DNA of 64,000 nt from Pirellulaceae bacterium (GTDB lineage Bacteria > Planctomycetota > Planctomycetia > Pirellulales > Pirellulaceae), in assembly GCA_019636385.1 (NCBI GenBank), contig JAHBXT010000004.1, forward strand, positions 372,001 through 436,000, given 5' to 3'. Made by a program: the position numbers and the translations under genes. Below the pieces are notes generated by a model. The model saw only the letters and a program-made list of their open reading frames with translations, was not told the origin of the DNA and did no database searches. Each line of letters starts with the position of its first letter. Within the stretch, counting starts at the first letter, position 1. This document shows, one piece after another, positions 46,501-54,234 of this stretch.

Positions 46501-46766
46501 GCACGAGCGGCTATCGGAGCCAGCCGCTCGATCGCAGTCTTTGGCTGACCTTGTGCCAAAGCCTCCAGCACCGCATTCCACAGCGGATCATTGTCCTTAT
46601 CCCCGTCCTCGGCAACTAACTGTGGCATCATGAACCCCCACCCCAACAGTGCTGCCCCACAGAATACTGCCCAGAACGGTAAACTGGCCCAAAGTCCATT
46701 ATTTCGGATCACGTTACGTAAACTCCCCAATCTGTATCGCGTCGGGCCAGCGTTCCAGGCCGCCAT
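40542..46766 (-). CDS. Alpha-2-macroglobulin family protein (2074 residues)
   Basis: This is the largest gene of the window. A signal-like hydrophobic segment lies at about 25-46 (SLPFWAVFCGAALLGWGFMM). A long helical region precedes macroglobulin domains with typical MG2/MG3 motifs (FFTDRAIYRPGQTIRFKGI). The alpha-2-macroglobulin core follows: FFPHIVSAGDGVVRLEFTMP, then PHQCSEQIF (about 1520), where CSEQ corresponds to the CxEQ thioester motif. The end is a macroglobulin receptor-like domain. Bacterial members trap proteases in the periplasm or on the surface. The usual partner pbpC is not adjacent. The ATG at 46766 was used; the frame opens with TTG two codons earlier. It may be lipid-free and exported, since no lipobox is visible. 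Confidence 0.9.
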   Translation of the reverse strand: MAAWNAGPTRYRLGSLRNVIRNNGLWASLPFWAVFCGAALLGWGFMMPQLVAEDGDKDNDPLWNAVLEALAQGQPKTAIERLAPIAARAQATGDVAEKIVVLATRVNLESTTNESAPDTRLKRLRAEIDSAEAAMRPMLELIQATWMWEFFQENRGRFAGRTGVADSHSPQADDADAAAVPGPDDDLTTWDLPRILKAVDGQFARALREAEQLKQTPVEQYKLLLTKGSVPAKYRPSMYDAVVHHALEFYSAAEQAGSRSIHAFDLLVDSPVFAPLEEFLAWQPEAVDRRAPLLVAVKLHQELLKFHSADEDLTAQLEADFARLQFANNHAQGGDKAARYDAALRHFQIAASDHPLWAQAQAKRAQLAQDAGQSAAAHQLASEALDRFPTTVGGNQCYNLIQEIEAREAQVTTERVWNDPWPTIDVRYRNVTKVYFRMLPLNFQEFVTSHRWQPENLNDDDYRRLLNAKPIKAWSADLPATADYKLHVHSLPVPKDMPLGAYYLLSSHNEDFSDADNQVCVTEVWVSKLSLVVQNKQDDGKIGGYVLEAGSGLPIAGATIQAWQHEPRNGKRIALTPIKTDRDGRFEFPVDERGPVWLWAEHGRDRLSSTNMHSNFGRQHGSPLVQQTVFFTDRAIYRPGQTIRFKGICYSFQHENDKYETLSGQDMTVALLDANHQPVEQLQLRSNDYGSFSGSFTAPRDRLTGMMTIQVVSGSPGQAAVRVEEYKRPKFEVELSPPTAAPKLNQQVTVAGKATAYTGASTLGASVQWRVVRQVRYPGWWYWRMWWLPPSRGESQEIARGSAVTDDNGEFQLQFVAKPDASVAEDSQATFQYVVHADVTDGTGETRSTERTVNVGFIALSANLSVDDWQTTAGPVELTIKTTDLDGQNQVAAGRIKIHALQQPDQVARPSLMPPWRGHTGRRGPVPVGSDERPKEDLSNPASWPLGDVAFEADFQTDATGLQKLSTELGAGMYRAILTTQDRFGKPVTAELPLEVLDVNAPRYAARIPHRLSIEKSSVQPGQTLRAVWGSGYQSARALIEIEHRGKMIRSYWTDANRTQSIIELPITEAMRGGVTLHVTFVKQNRAYLETRKIDVPWSNKQLKITWERFVSKLGPAQRETWTAVIQGPDAEKAVAEMVATLYDASLDAFAPHAWMSGFGVFRQDYSHLVREFANHAKLLQTFRYDWNIAYKDIDWRYSVLDIPGSSAGPGGGRLDRTMPMLGHGGISMRAMSAAPEAMADSSQAGIIMQKSGGVASSDANSQAYGEEQAAAGTGGDLPKVSLDGISVRTNLNETAFFFPHIVSAGDGVVRLEFTMPEALTRWRFLGFAHDQQLRGGLLSDSAVTSKDLMIQPNAPRFLREGDEVEVTVKVTNMSPTRQTGSAGLNFNDPQTGNSLDAQLGNATASQEFDIPAGGTQALAWRIRVPDGLSLITYRALASSGRLSDGEEGYLPVLSRRVLITESLPLPIRGAQTKQFQFRRLLDSGNSNTLQHQSLTVQMASNPAWYAVMSLPYLMTYPHQCSEQIFNRLYANSLAGHIAASDPKIERVFEQWRRSDALDSPLTKNQDLKSTMLEESPWVQQAQSESQSRRNVGVLFDRNRLSDETQRALTELADRQLADGRWAWFPDGPPSDYITLYITTGFGRLRHLGVAIDSTAAIRSLTALDNWLDQQHRLALDAMQRKKDTPNPPAGAKAVDQPGNFLNYTIAMYLYGRSFFLPEHPIAAEHQVALRFWLDQAERYWLQIGSLQSQAHVALALKRFGKGDAAQKIMVSLKERSLTNEELGTYWKTADQFYWWYHAPIESQAALIEAFDEVAQDAKMVEDCKVWLLKQKQTQHWKTTKATADAVYALLLRGTDLLVADQPVEVALNDQLIQPVKIEAGTGFYEQRRVGGDVNAQLGNISVTKREPGVAWGSVHWQYFEDIDRVTAHADTPLKLTKELYVKRNTDSGPQLQAVGQNDRVANAFVGDELVVRLVLKVDRDMEYVHLKDHRGSGTEPVNVLSGYQYQDGLGYYESTRDTASHFFIDYLRSGTYVFEYSTRVQLKGSYSTGMANVQCMYAPEFNSHSQSIRLEVQ

Positions 46767-47124
46767 GTGCAACCCATCGCAAACACCCCATTGTTATCAC
46801 TGTCGGCCAGAAACGCCATCACTGGCCAGAGTCTTAAACGCCTTCCCGCTCCAATCAGTTCCCGAAAAAATGAGCTGAGTTGCCAACGAATTTTGATCAT
46901 CGCTGAAAAATTTGGATTTTGAAGGTCCCCGGCGGTGACCCTCCTGACTAAGCGACGATATTGGCGTGATCGTGACAACTTCGATACGTCGCCCAATACA
47001 ACTGATTCCAACATCAAGCCGCAAGGATGCTCTTGGCAGGCGACGATTTCGAGTCAAGCCATAACCTTCTCGCCTCCATTTGTGACCTAGAAAATGATCG
47101 AGGGAACTATCACAGTTCACGGGC
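46767..47124. other. 358-base intergenic region, no feature found
   Basis: Upstream of the alpha-2-macroglobulin gene and downstream of the ICMT-like gene. There is a short direct repeat GGCCAGA but no clear promoter, RNA or gene. Confidence 0.4.
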
Positions 47125-47718
47125 TCATTTGAACCGTCTGGGCCAGAAGCGGCCGGTGCGGTCCATGTAGTCACGATATTGCTGACCGAATCGCGCGACT
47201 AAGTGTGCTTCTTCAGTTGGTGTCCGGATCGCTAGCAGCGTCAAGACTAACAAACCGGCAATTCCAATCAGCCAGTTGGCTGCAAGCAACGCAACCGAAC
47301 TCATCAACAATGCCGCCGTTAAATAGAATGGATGGCGAACCCAGCGATATGGTCCGTGAGTAATCAACGTGGCATCGCGACGCGTAACGACGGTATCGGT
47401 CAAATTCTTTCCAAGACTGGATAAAGTCCAGTACATCAGAAATGCGCTGGCACCACCAATAACAACTCCAAGGCAACGAATCCATGGTGGCAGCGGTAGC
47501 GAAGCCCAGCCAACCGACGGCGGATAGATCAAATAACCGAAAGTGGCCGACCAAAGAAACAATCCTGCGAACCGCAGCGCGACAGCCAACACATAGCCCT
47601 CTGGTTTTCGCGAAATTTTTTCAGCCGATCGGGCCTGGAGTCGATAGTAAACGCCAATCGAAATCGACACCAAAAAGACCGTCATTGTTGCTAGCCGAAA
47701 GTAATTGTCACCTGACAT
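47125..47718 (-). CDS. Isoprenylcysteine carboxyl methyltransferase (ICMT)-like membrane protein
   Basis: The 197-residue membrane protein has about five helices. It shows the ICMT/PEMT pattern: LITHGPYRWVRHPFYLTAAL (the conserved GPY-x-x-RHPxY block) and EEAHLVARFGQQYRDYMDRT near the C-terminus (the conserved EExxL-x-x-x-F...Y block). Bacterial members methylate lipid or small membrane substrates with S-adenosylmethionine; the target is unknown. The ATG at 47718 is used because the frame upstream starts only with TTG. Confidence 0.8.
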   Translation of the reverse strand: MSGDNYFRLATMTVFLVSISIGVYYRLQARSAEKISRKPEGYVLAVALRFAGLFLWSATFGYLIYPPSVGWASLPLPPWIRCLGVVIGGASAFLMYWTLSSLGKNLTDTVVTRRDATLITHGPYRWVRHPFYLTAALLMSSVALLAANWLIGIAGLLVLTLLAIRTPTEEAHLVARFGQQYRDYMDRTGRFWPRRFK

Positions 47719-48051
47719 AGGCTGCTCAAATCTCAAATCTCATCAATCTAACTCTCAAGGACGCAACCCACGCCTATCGCGCACCTGCCGTGCCAAGCCA
47801 CGTTGAACATCGTTGTATGGCGCTCGCGGCGAGCATGACAAGACAGCATATTCTAATGCATAGCTGCCCCATCACCACCTTCGGCTTTGAGAGGCACGCT
47901 CGACTGCCCCTCGTCATCCCGGCAACTTGTCCTTGCGATATAATGCCGGCTACACTTGGCACCTGGCAGCGCTACCGCGACTGATACTGTACAATTATGC
48001 CTGTTGCCAATAGATCTATTCCGCTGAAACGAATCAACTCGGAGAACAGCA
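47719..48051. other. 333-base divergent intergenic region
   Basis: Lies between the ICMT-like and PQQ genes. A TATAAT at 47939-47944 could be a -10 site, but no good -35 hexamer lies at the right distance. Nothing else is visible. Confidence 0.35.
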
Positions 48052-49413
48052 GTGAACGCCACAATCAAAACCGGCTGGACGATACCGATCCTCTGCCAAT
48101 TCTTATTCGTCACCTTCATGACCACGGCCACTGCGGCTGACAATAATTGGCCTGGCTTTCGTGGCCCCGGTGCGCGCGGGATTGCTGAGGGTGGACACTT
48201 GCCAGACCGTTGGTCTACGACCGAAAACGTGGCTTGGAAACGCGATATTCCTGGACGCGGTTGGTCGTCGCCTGTAGTGTGGGGCAATCAGGTTTTCTTA
48301 ACAACAGTGATTAACACCGGAGAAACCGAAGAGGCTAAAAAAGGGCTCTACTTTGGTGGCGAACGTCTCAAGCCACCCGAAACGGTCCATCAATGGAAGG
48401 TGCTGTGCCTGAGCCTGGATAGCGGCGAAGTCCAGTGGGAGCGACAGGTTCATGAAGGCATACCGTCTTCCTCGATGCACATTAAAAACAGCTTTGCTTC
48501 GGAAACTGCCGTGACGGATGGCCAGCGAGTCTACTTTTGTTTTGGAAACTTGGGAATTTTTTGTTTCGACCTAGCGGGCAATGAAGTCTGGCGGCGCGAC
48601 TTGGCTGCTCATCAAACTCGCTTTGGATGGGGACCGGCCGCTTCGCCCGTACTTCACCACGGGCGACTTTATTTGTGCAACGACAACGAAGAGGAATCCT
48701 ATCTGTTGGCTCTGGACGCTAGCACCGGTAGCGAAGTCTGGAAGAAGCCGCGTGACGAAAAGAGCAATTGGTCTACTCCGTATGTCTGGTCGACGGCTGG
48801 CCGCACCGAGATCGTTACACCGGGTACCGGTCAAGTCCGCTCCTACGATCTGGACGGCAATATATTGTGGACCCTCAAAGGCATGTCCAGCATCACCATT
48901 GCCACTCCCTACGAGGCGGATGGCCTGTTGTATATCAGCTCAGGTTACGTAATGGACAATCGGCGGCCGATCTACGCCATTCGTCCGGGTGCCAGCGGTG
49001 ACATTTCTTTGGCCGAAGGTGAAACGAGCAATCAATACATCGCTTGGTCGCAGCCCCAGGGGGCACCTTATAACCCCAGTTCGCTGGTCTACGATGGCCG
49101 GTTATATGTTCTGTACGATCGCGGGCTAATGGCCTGCTACAATGCAGTGACTGGCCAGGAACTGTACAGCAAACAGCGACTACCCAACGGCCGCGCCTTC
49201 ACTTCATCGCCTTGGGCTTACGACGGCAAAGTATTTTGCTTGAACGAAGACGGCGTGACATTCGTGGTCCAGGCGGGCGACCAGTTCAAACTGCTGCACA
49301 CCAACCCTTTGGAAGAAGACGATATGGGCATGGCTACGCCAGCCATTGTCGGTAATCGCCTGTTGCTGCGCACCGCTGAGCGGATGTACTGCATCAAACA
49401 CGCCGGTCAATAA
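48052..49413 (+). CDS. Secreted PQQ-like beta-propeller protein
   Basis: The 453-residue protein has a signal peptide (about 1-28, ending ATAAD) and the WPGFRGPGARGI opening common in planctomycete PQQ proteins. A beta-propeller of about seven blades follows, with repeats such as LLALDASTGSEVWKKPRD, GQVRSYDLDGNILWTLKG and MACYNAVTGQELYSKQRL. No catalytic dehydrogenase residues are recognised; a binding or scaffolding role outside the cytoplasm is more likely. The GTG start is supported by GGAG seven bases upstream. It is a single gene. Confidence 0.83.
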   Translation: MNATIKTGWTIPILCQFLFVTFMTTATAADNNWPGFRGPGARGIAEGGHLPDRWSTTENVAWKRDIPGRGWSSPVVWGNQVFLTTVINTGETEEAKKGLYFGGERLKPPETVHQWKVLCLSLDSGEVQWERQVHEGIPSSSMHIKNSFASETAVTDGQRVYFCFGNLGIFCFDLAGNEVWRRDLAAHQTRFGWGPAASPVLHHGRLYLCNDNEEESYLLALDASTGSEVWKKPRDEKSNWSTPYVWSTAGRTEIVTPGTGQVRSYDLDGNILWTLKGMSSITIATPYEADGLLYISSGYVMDNRRPIYAIRPGASGDISLAEGETSNQYIAWSQPQGAPYNPSSLVYDGRLYVLYDRGLMACYNAVTGQELYSKQRLPNGRAFTSSPWAYDGKVFCLNEDGVTFVVQAGDQFKLLHTNPLEEDDMGMATPAIVGNRLLLRTAERMYCIKHAGQ

Positions 49414-49757
49414 CTGCCAATGCTGGTGACCACTATGATTCATCCAGCATGAAACGAAAGGCTTTTCTACCGTTACGATAAGTTCGAAATTCGCGACGGT
49501 CAATTCTGTTTACGGATCGAACATTACAACGAATCGACAGCTTGTGGCCTGTCGGGCAACGCTCCCCTCAATTTTGACAGCCTAAGTCCGATCGACGCTT
49601 CAGCCAGCCCCCGCTGACTCATCTCGCTGACAAGCTCCAAATCGCTTTTGTCAAGCTGGGATGCCAGCTCACGAAGTCCACTGGATTTGCCTGTTGATTC
49701 AGCCGAATGGTCAGCGTGGTATTCATGACTGCGTTGTATTACAAGTGCTATGCACTG
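49414..49757. other. 344-base convergent intergenic region, no feature found
   Basis: Between two genes that run towards each other. No terminator hairpin, gene or repeat copy is visible. Confidence 0.4.
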
Positions 49758-50669
49758 TTAACACGCACGACTTCGTCGCCGACGCAACCGGCTGATCATC
49801 ATCCAACCCGTAAACACCAAATAGAGAGCGCTCGGCTCAGGAATGCCATTAATGATCACATCGTCAATTACCAGCTCGGTCGTGGGGCCGCGTCCCCATG
49901 AGGTGAGGTCGAGGTGACCGTAGTTGATGAACTTGATTGTAACATCCAGGCTTGAGTTCAGCGGCACGAATTCAAAGTCGTATCGCTTGAAACCACCAAT
50001 GGGAGAATCTGGCGCACTAGGAACGGTCAAGTGTATTACCGGATCTCCAGGCAGGACGTTGGTCACTTGTAATCCGAAAATACCCATCAAGATTCCTTGA
50101 GGGTCCGAAGTTTGTAGTACGGATTCTCCCGAGGCCCAGAAGCTAAAGCAATATTTGGGTGCTGGATTGGAAGCAGTAGGAATCTGTTGCCATAACTCAA
50201 CAGGAGTCGGGAAACTCAGCGGCTGTGTGAAGGTTGGGGTTCCAGGGAAGGTAACGCGACCGTCCGCGTGAAAATTGGGTGGCAGATTGACGGTCACGTG
50301 AGCGCCATTGCCAAAGTACATGCCATACCTTCCGTTGGGCAGTTGCTCGGAGTTGCGAAGGGTGTACGGTGGGCCGGAAGCATCATTACCCCAAACAGCA
50401 TAAGAATTTGCGTTGCCCGACGAATTCCATCCGGCAGGCAATCCAAAAGGTGAAAGTGACGTGCCCGTTGCCCAGAACACCTGATTAGCTGGCCCATCAC
50501 CGCTTGGGCCGTTGCCGCCTACCGACTCAAAACTGCCATTCGTAACCAGATTGCCAACCTGCGTACAGTTGCCAGGCGTGGTCAACAGTATCAATGAACC
50601 TCGAGCAATTGGCGATTGCTCGCAAAGGATTAAAGTCGAGATGGTAAAAGCGACCAACAGACGACTCAT
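49758..50669 (-). CDS. PEP-CTERM protein, probably carbohydrate-binding-like
   Basis: The 303-residue protein has a signal peptide (MSRLLVAFTISTLILCEQSP) and a beta-sandwich-like body that starts LVTNGSFESVGG. This opening is often seen in carbohydrate-binding-like modules of PEP-CTERM proteins. The C-terminus is IPEPSALYLVFTGWMMISRL followed by RRRRSRAC, a clear PEP-CTERM anchor. The exosortase needed for sorting is not in the window. The ATG at 50669 has GGGAG seven bases upstream. The ligand is unknown. Confidence 0.85.
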   Translation of the reverse strand: MSRLLVAFTISTLILCEQSPIARGSLILLTTPGNCTQVGNLVTNGSFESVGGNGPSGDGPANQVFWATGTSLSPFGLPAGWNSSGNANSYAVWGNDASGPPYTLRNSEQLPNGRYGMYFGNGAHVTVNLPPNFHADGRVTFPGTPTFTQPLSFPTPVELWQQIPTASNPAPKYCFSFWASGESVLQTSDPQGILMGIFGLQVTNVLPGDPVIHLTVPSAPDSPIGGFKRYDFEFVPLNSSLDVTIKFINYGHLDLTSWGRGPTTELVIDDVIINGIPEPSALYLVFTGWMMISRLRRRRSRAC

Positions 50670-50749
50670 AGCTGTTCTCCCTTGATCTGTGATTAGTGTG
50701 TCTCCAGCATCACGCGCTGTCAAGCTGAACATACCGCTACAGCCTGCTC

Positions 50750-52510
50750 TTAGCCTGAACTGCTCCAGGAAGCCAATTGCAGACAGACAGCTGTTTTCCC
50801 GTTTCTCATGAACAACCGATCACCGACGACGATAGGATGATTCCAGGTTTTTCCGTCGAGCACCGGCTGTCGCTGCAAAACTTCCAGCTTGTCGCCTTGA
50901 GCCTTTAGCAGAATCAGATCGCCCTTCTCGCTGACAACTAAGATCGTTCTGGAGTTTTTAAGCAAAATGGCTTGTCCGAATCCGTAGCGTCCGCCGTGCC
51001 ACAACCGCTGGCCGGTATGAGCATCAATGCAGCCGAAAATATTCTGATTGAATCCGAAAATCAAGTCACCGTGCACCAGCGAATCGTTAAACGAGGGGCG
51101 AAGTTGAGTCGTAGTCCAATTCTCGCTGATCGTCCACTGGTCGCCGTCCAGCGTAACCTGCAGGCAGCACAAGCCGACTCCGTCTCCTAAGGAGACCAGC
51201 AAGCGAGTCGAATCGAGAGCCTGTGGATCAACCATCTTCATGCCGCTGCTGCTCCACTGCGCTGGCTTGTAGTCCCACAAGAGGGCTCCCGACAGTGGCT
51301 CCAAGGCGTGGACTCCGCGACCATCGCAAAATATCAAACAGTCAACATCGGCAAGTCTGAGCAGCCGCGCGGTCGTGTAATTTTCGCTCTCCCCAGCCAC
51401 AGAAAATGCCCACACGGTTTGACCGCTCTGGCTGTCAACCGCGATCAGTCCGTTGTCACCTGAACCACCTGCAAAAATGATCACCAGATTGCCGATAACC
51501 AGCGGCGAACCTGAGAAGGCCCAAGTGGGAACCTTGGCCTGCACCTCTTGCTCCAAATTGCGTTGCCAAATCACGGTGCCCCGCTGCTCATCTAAGCAGG
51601 TCAGCAGTGCTCGAGCACCCATCGCATAAACACGGCCCTCAGCCACGCTGGGCGTGCCACGTGGCCCGGCACCGGAGACGACCTCCTCAAACCGAACCGC
51701 ATCGCCGTGACTCCACAACAGGCTACCATCCTCGGCAGAATAACAAGTCGTGTGCTCCATTTCGCCCCGCTGCTCTTGAGTAAACAAGCGACCTTCGTGG
51801 TACGCAAACGACGACCAGCCAGGACCAATGTCGATGCGCCATAGCTCCTTGGGCGGCTTGCTTGACCAATCCTGGTCGGCCAGTTGGTCGTCGACGCTGC
51901 CATTGCCCTGCGGTCCACGAAACGCCGGCCAGGACTGACCCTTGGCCCAATCAGGATTGGCACGGCTGATGGTTGGAATTTCTGACGGGGTTCGCAGTTC
52001 AGGCAGCGTCTGTTCGTGAACCGGAGCAAATCGCCACGCCAGCTCGGGATAATAATCGCCATCGAATCCTTCGTTGCGAATCACCGGAAAAAAACTCCAT
52101 GCCACCGCCATCAAGGCAGCCGACCAGGCGACGCGACGCGGACTGCGAGCCCCAATGGTCAGTGCAATCACAACGGCTACGACGGCCAATGGCAATCCAT
52201 AAAGCAGCAGCATCGATCGAGTCGCCAGCCCAGGCATCGTCAAGATCAGGCTCAGTGCTGGTAGTATGCTAGCAGCCAACCCCCACAGCACCTTTTCGCG
52301 GGCGCTCAGCCGACTAGCAAACATAGCCCACACAATGAACGCCAGCCCACCCAGTACCGGACCACCCACCATCAACATGAATCGTGGCCCATTGGCGATC
52401 GACGGTGTGACTGACAATCCAATACACAGCAGCATCACTGCGCAGATCAACCACGCCGGCCATAAGCGCAATCGCGAAACTGGCTGAGATTCAGTGGAAG
52501 CGTTGTTCAT
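50750..52510 (-). CDS. Membrane-anchored PQQ-like beta-propeller protein
   Basis: The 586-residue product starts with about five membrane helices (residues 15-150, for example ARSPRRVAWSAALMAVAWSF) and then a periplasmic beta-propeller with PQQ-like repeats. The propeller opens with WPAFRGPQGNGS and has ALLTCLDEQRGTVIWQRNL, LIAVDSQSGQTVWAFSVA and ALEPLSGALLWDYKPAQ. This layout differs from the two soluble PQQ proteins in the window. Membrane-bound quinoprotein dehydrogenases have a similar N-terminal part, but no clear active-site Asp or cofactor residues were identified, so the enzyme function is open. Confidence 0.8.
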   Translation of the reverse strand: MNNASTESQPVSRLRLWPAWLICAVMLLCIGLSVTPSIANGPRFMLMVGGPVLGGLAFIVWAMFASRLSAREKVLWGLAASILPALSLILTMPGLATRSMLLLYGLPLAVVAVVIALTIGARSPRRVAWSAALMAVAWSFFPVIRNEGFDGDYYPELAWRFAPVHEQTLPELRTPSEIPTISRANPDWAKGQSWPAFRGPQGNGSVDDQLADQDWSSKPPKELWRIDIGPGWSSFAYHEGRLFTQEQRGEMEHTTCYSAEDGSLLWSHGDAVRFEEVVSGAGPRGTPSVAEGRVYAMGARALLTCLDEQRGTVIWQRNLEQEVQAKVPTWAFSGSPLVIGNLVIIFAGGSGDNGLIAVDSQSGQTVWAFSVAGESENYTTARLLRLADVDCLIFCDGRGVHALEPLSGALLWDYKPAQWSSSGMKMVDPQALDSTRLLVSLGDGVGLCCLQVTLDGDQWTISENWTTTQLRPSFNDSLVHGDLIFGFNQNIFGCIDAHTGQRLWHGGRYGFGQAILLKNSRTILVVSEKGDLILLKAQGDKLEVLQRQPVLDGKTWNHPIVVGDRLFMRNGKTAVCLQLASWSSSG

Positions 52511-52864
52511 GACGATTCATTCCTTAAAGGAGTGGGAAGAATTGTGACAATCGGTTGATTCTTGCGTGATCGTACTCTATCAGCGTGTTTCGATTGTGAG
52601 CACAGACTCGCAAAAGCCAGTTTGAAACGCAGTTATGCTGAGAGCGCCGAGGAAAGAATGTCAGCAAATCTCTGCGCCCTCTGCGACTCTGCGTTTCATA
52701 TCGAAAATTGAGAGAGCTGGCGTGGCGAGCTGATGTCATTTATTGGTTATAGTAGCCTCTGGTGCGTTGCGCGGTGTGATTCTCCGCAATGAAGCACTCC
52801 AATTTCAGCCAACCTAAATGACATCACTCGATGCATTTACGCTGCCCAAACCGCGCCACGCACC
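52511..52864. other. 354-base intergenic region with repeats
   Basis: Holds a copy of the CTCTGCG-rich motif with an inverted partner (52624-52698) and the end of the GTAGGG-type element (52841-52869). No gene is visible. Confidence 0.5.
52624..52698 (+). repeat. CTCTGCG-rich motif with inverted partner
   Basis: The right part (52669-52698) matches 27 of 30 bases at 56788-56817. The left part (52624-52650) begins GAAACGCAG and contains GAGAGCGC, which pair with the right part in a loose hairpin. Confidence 0.55.
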
Positions 52865-52869
52865 CTACA
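52841..52869 (-). repeat. GTAGGG-type element, copy 1 (inverted)
   Basis: The minus strand reads TGTAGGGTGCGTGGCGCGG and on to TTTGGGCAGC. It matches 26 of 29 bases at 56627-56655 in the opposite orientation. The TAG in it is the stop codon of the CE15-like gene. Confidence 0.6.
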
Positions 52870-54160
52870 AATGCTTGTCGGCGAAATCGAGGTAGTATTG
52901 CCAATCGGTCGGCGTTAGTGCGTGTTCGCCGGTACGGTAGTGATAGCCGATCGGGCCAAGTTGTACAGCTTGATCGAGCGGTGGCATTTCGAAATTAGCT
53001 TGGTCACCACCCAACCCCTGTGTCCCCAGCAGTCGATAAACCGGATCAGCATGAACACACGACAGATATTCTCCGCGCGGATCGGCCCAACGATCCTCAC
53101 TAGCACTGGCCACATAGACGGCGCGCGGAGCCACCAGGGCGATCAGCTGGTGGTGATCCACTGGCAACGCTGCTTCGTTTTCGTTGTAGAGCCAATGTTT
53201 CTTGCAAAACCAGTGTGGAAAAGCGCGATTGATACGTCCAACCGTTTCACCGAAAGCTCTGCGACTGAGTGCCGCTCCACCACAACCCGAATTATTGCTG
53301 ATCACCAGCTTAAAGCGCTCGTCCTGCGCTCCGGCCCACAGCGCCGTCTTGCCCAAGCGCGAATGACCGATCACCGCTACACGCTCGCCATCGACCAGCG
53401 GATCTGATTGCAAATAATCGAGCGCTCGGCTCAAACCGTAAGCCCAAGCGGCAATCGACCCCCAGCGCTCATCGCTCGGTACAGTGGTGGCCCACTGGGC
53501 GAACAGCGGATGAATACCATTGTCAAAGCCATCGTCGAAATCCGGATCAATATCGCCGTAGTAGATCGTCGCCAGACCGTAACCTCGCTGGACAATCATT
53601 TCGGCTGGCAGGGCAGACCTGCCTTTGCCACGTCCCAGCTGGGTCGCACGGTTCTCTTTGGCGCTGCCATCCTCGCGATTGCGCATCCAGGTGGACGGAA
53701 TGCGAATTGCCGGATCGAGTTCGACCGAATGGTTGCCCTGAAAATTCAAACCCAAGAACATCGGCACGTTCGTCTTCGCCTGTGGCGTATAGACCAGCAG
53801 CGACATGGTTAGCTCGCGACCCTCATGGCGAAGCGTCAAGTCGATTTCGCGGCGCACCGCTTGCCCAGACAGCGCCTGTTCATCGGTCGCAATTAACTGT
53901 GCGTGAACGGGAATCGGCTGAGGACTCCGCCCATAAACATGCTGCGAGAACAGCTCGATCAATTCCGCGCGGCGGTTCGGCCACGCACTGGCCACTTCCA
54001 CCTGCATTCCCGACTGATCGACCAGCGGATCGGGCAGAGTGTACTGGGGAACGCGCGACTCGTCGTAATTGGGTACGAACGGCTGAGCCGTCAGTGGTCC
54101 GGCAAACACAAGCAGGGTTAAGCCGACACACAGAATCACTACTGCGTCACCGACCCTCAT
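52865..54160 (-). CDS. Glucuronoyl esterase-like protein (CE15 family)
   Basis: The 431-residue secreted alpha/beta hydrolase has a signal peptide (MRVGDAVVILCVGLTLLVFA, ending LTAQ) and a CE15-like domain. The nucleophile is Ser in VIGHSRLGKTALW (about 263). RFKLVISNNSGCGGAALSRR and the helix GETVGRINRAFPHWFCKKH follow, and YLSCVHADPVYRLLG carries the catalytic His. A Glu in SASEDRWADP is also conserved in the family. CE15 enzymes cleave ester bonds between lignin and glucuronoxylan. Here the substrate may be another uronic-acid ester. The ATG at 54160 was chosen for its signal peptide; the frame opens at 54247 inside the next small gene. Its stop codon lies in a dispersed repeat. Confidence 0.82.
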   Translation of the reverse strand: MRVGDAVVILCVGLTLLVFAGPLTAQPFVPNYDESRVPQYTLPDPLVDQSGMQVEVASAWPNRRAELIELFSQHVYGRSPQPIPVHAQLIATDEQALSGQAVRREIDLTLRHEGRELTMSLLVYTPQAKTNVPMFLGLNFQGNHSVELDPAIRIPSTWMRNREDGSAKENRATQLGRGKGRSALPAEMIVQRGYGLATIYYGDIDPDFDDGFDNGIHPLFAQWATTVPSDERWGSIAAWAYGLSRALDYLQSDPLVDGERVAVIGHSRLGKTALWAGAQDERFKLVISNNSGCGGAALSRRAFGETVGRINRAFPHWFCKKHWLYNENEAALPVDHHQLIALVAPRAVYVASASEDRWADPRGEYLSCVHADPVYRLLGTQGLGGDQANFEMPPLDQAVQLGPIGYHYRTGEHALTPTDWQYYLDFADKHL

Positions 54161-54234
54161 CTGCCCAGCGCCAGTGCAGCTTTCTGCGGTAATCTTCAAA
54201 ATCTGCCAACAAGTCTTTACTACGGTTGTAGCCT

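Noticed and set aside
47939..47944. TATAAT as a promoter for the PQQ gene at 48052
   Set aside because: No acceptable -35 hexamer at 16-19 bases upstream.
47853..48287. 144-codon minus-strand frame across the start of the PQQ gene
   Set aside because: It overlaps the PQQ signal peptide region and shows no protein pattern.
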